From Pseudomonadota bacterium (GTDB lineage Bacteria > Actinomycetota > Actinomycetes > Actinomycetales > Cellulomonadaceae), in assembly GCA_021833345.1 (NCBI GenBank), contig JAKBFW010000002.1, positions 12,528 through 49,196 of the forward strand: a stretch of DNA of 36,669 nucleotides, written 5' to 3'. The position numbers and the translations under genes were made by a program. This document shows, one piece after another, positions 36,626-36,669 of this stretch. Positions within the stretch are counted from its first letter, which is position 1; the number at the start of each line of letters is the position of its first letter. Under the pieces are notes generated by a model. It did not search any database. It saw only the letters and a program-made list of their open reading frames with translations, and had not been told where the DNA came from.

Positions 36626-36669
36626 GAAGGACTCATTCCTGGAAGGGGGGTGCGCGCCGCGTCATGGGG

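Overview
The window is about 36.7 kb of GC-rich chromosomal DNA from an actinobacterium. Support comes from a mycothiol gene (mshB), a DUF3117 protein, a sigE/anti-sigma/tatB cluster, a FolP2-type protein next to a GT-C mannosyltransferase, frequent GTG starts and many apparently leaderless genes. A member of the Micrococcales close to Cellulomonas is my inference from general resemblance; there is no rRNA or other marker to prove it. I see no prophage, insertion sequence, CRISPR array, tRNA or rRNA. Genes are tightly packed: no gene-free stretch exceeds about 190 bases.

Left part (1-10.1 kb, all minus strand, so transcription runs right to left): one nucleoside uptake and salvage operon. In order of transcription it encodes a BMP-type nucleoside-binding lipoprotein, a strong intercistronic hairpin, a double-domain ABC ATPase, two permeases, cytidine deaminase, thymidine phosphorylase, an unrecognised protein with papain/C39-like motifs, adenosine deaminase and deoxyribose-phosphate aldolase (cut by the window edge). 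The importer brings nucleosides in, the deaminases and phosphorylase process them, and DeoC feeds deoxyribose-5-phosphate into central carbon metabolism. Four-base start/stop overlaps join ATPase-permease-permease and deoA-C39-like-add.

Middle part (10.2-21.4 kb): an M20 amidohydrolase coupled to mannose-1-phosphate guanylyltransferase, a DUF559-like protein, a YihY-type membrane protein, a 2'-5' RNA ligase-like protein coupled to trpS, then tatB, a zinc-finger anti-sigma factor and the ECF sigma factor sigE. An O-methyltransferase diverges from sigE. Leucyl aminopeptidase and a small DUF3117 protein follow.

Right part (21.4-36.7 kb): GT-C mannosyltransferase, folP2-like, LOG-family and dapE genes read leftward. 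dapD diverges from dapE and is followed by a membrane-anchored lysozyme-like protein. Then come gltA (citrate synthase), dapC with fdxA, a divergent 73-residue protein, a VanW-family protein, a flavin reductase, a small membrane protein, mshB and typA. dapC, dapD and dapE together supply three steps of the succinylase branch of diaminopimelate/lysine synthesis. From memory, the order typA, mshB, fdxC-dapC, dapD/dapE, LOG, folP2, DUF3117, methyltransferase/sigE/rseA/tatB follows the Mycobacterium tuberculosis Rv1165-Rv1224 interval, with htrA missing between rseA and tatB here.

The most striking unlisted signal is regulatory. About ten start codons are preceded, at exactly 6 or 7 bases, by a TANNNT-type -10 hexamer, the signature of leaderless transcripts. 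Several of these hexamers lie inside the last codons or stop codon of the upstream gene. Other points worth a second look are a probable AUC start codon, a CRP/GlxR-like site upstream of gltA, possible leader ORFs, and the C39-like protein embedded in the nucleoside operon.
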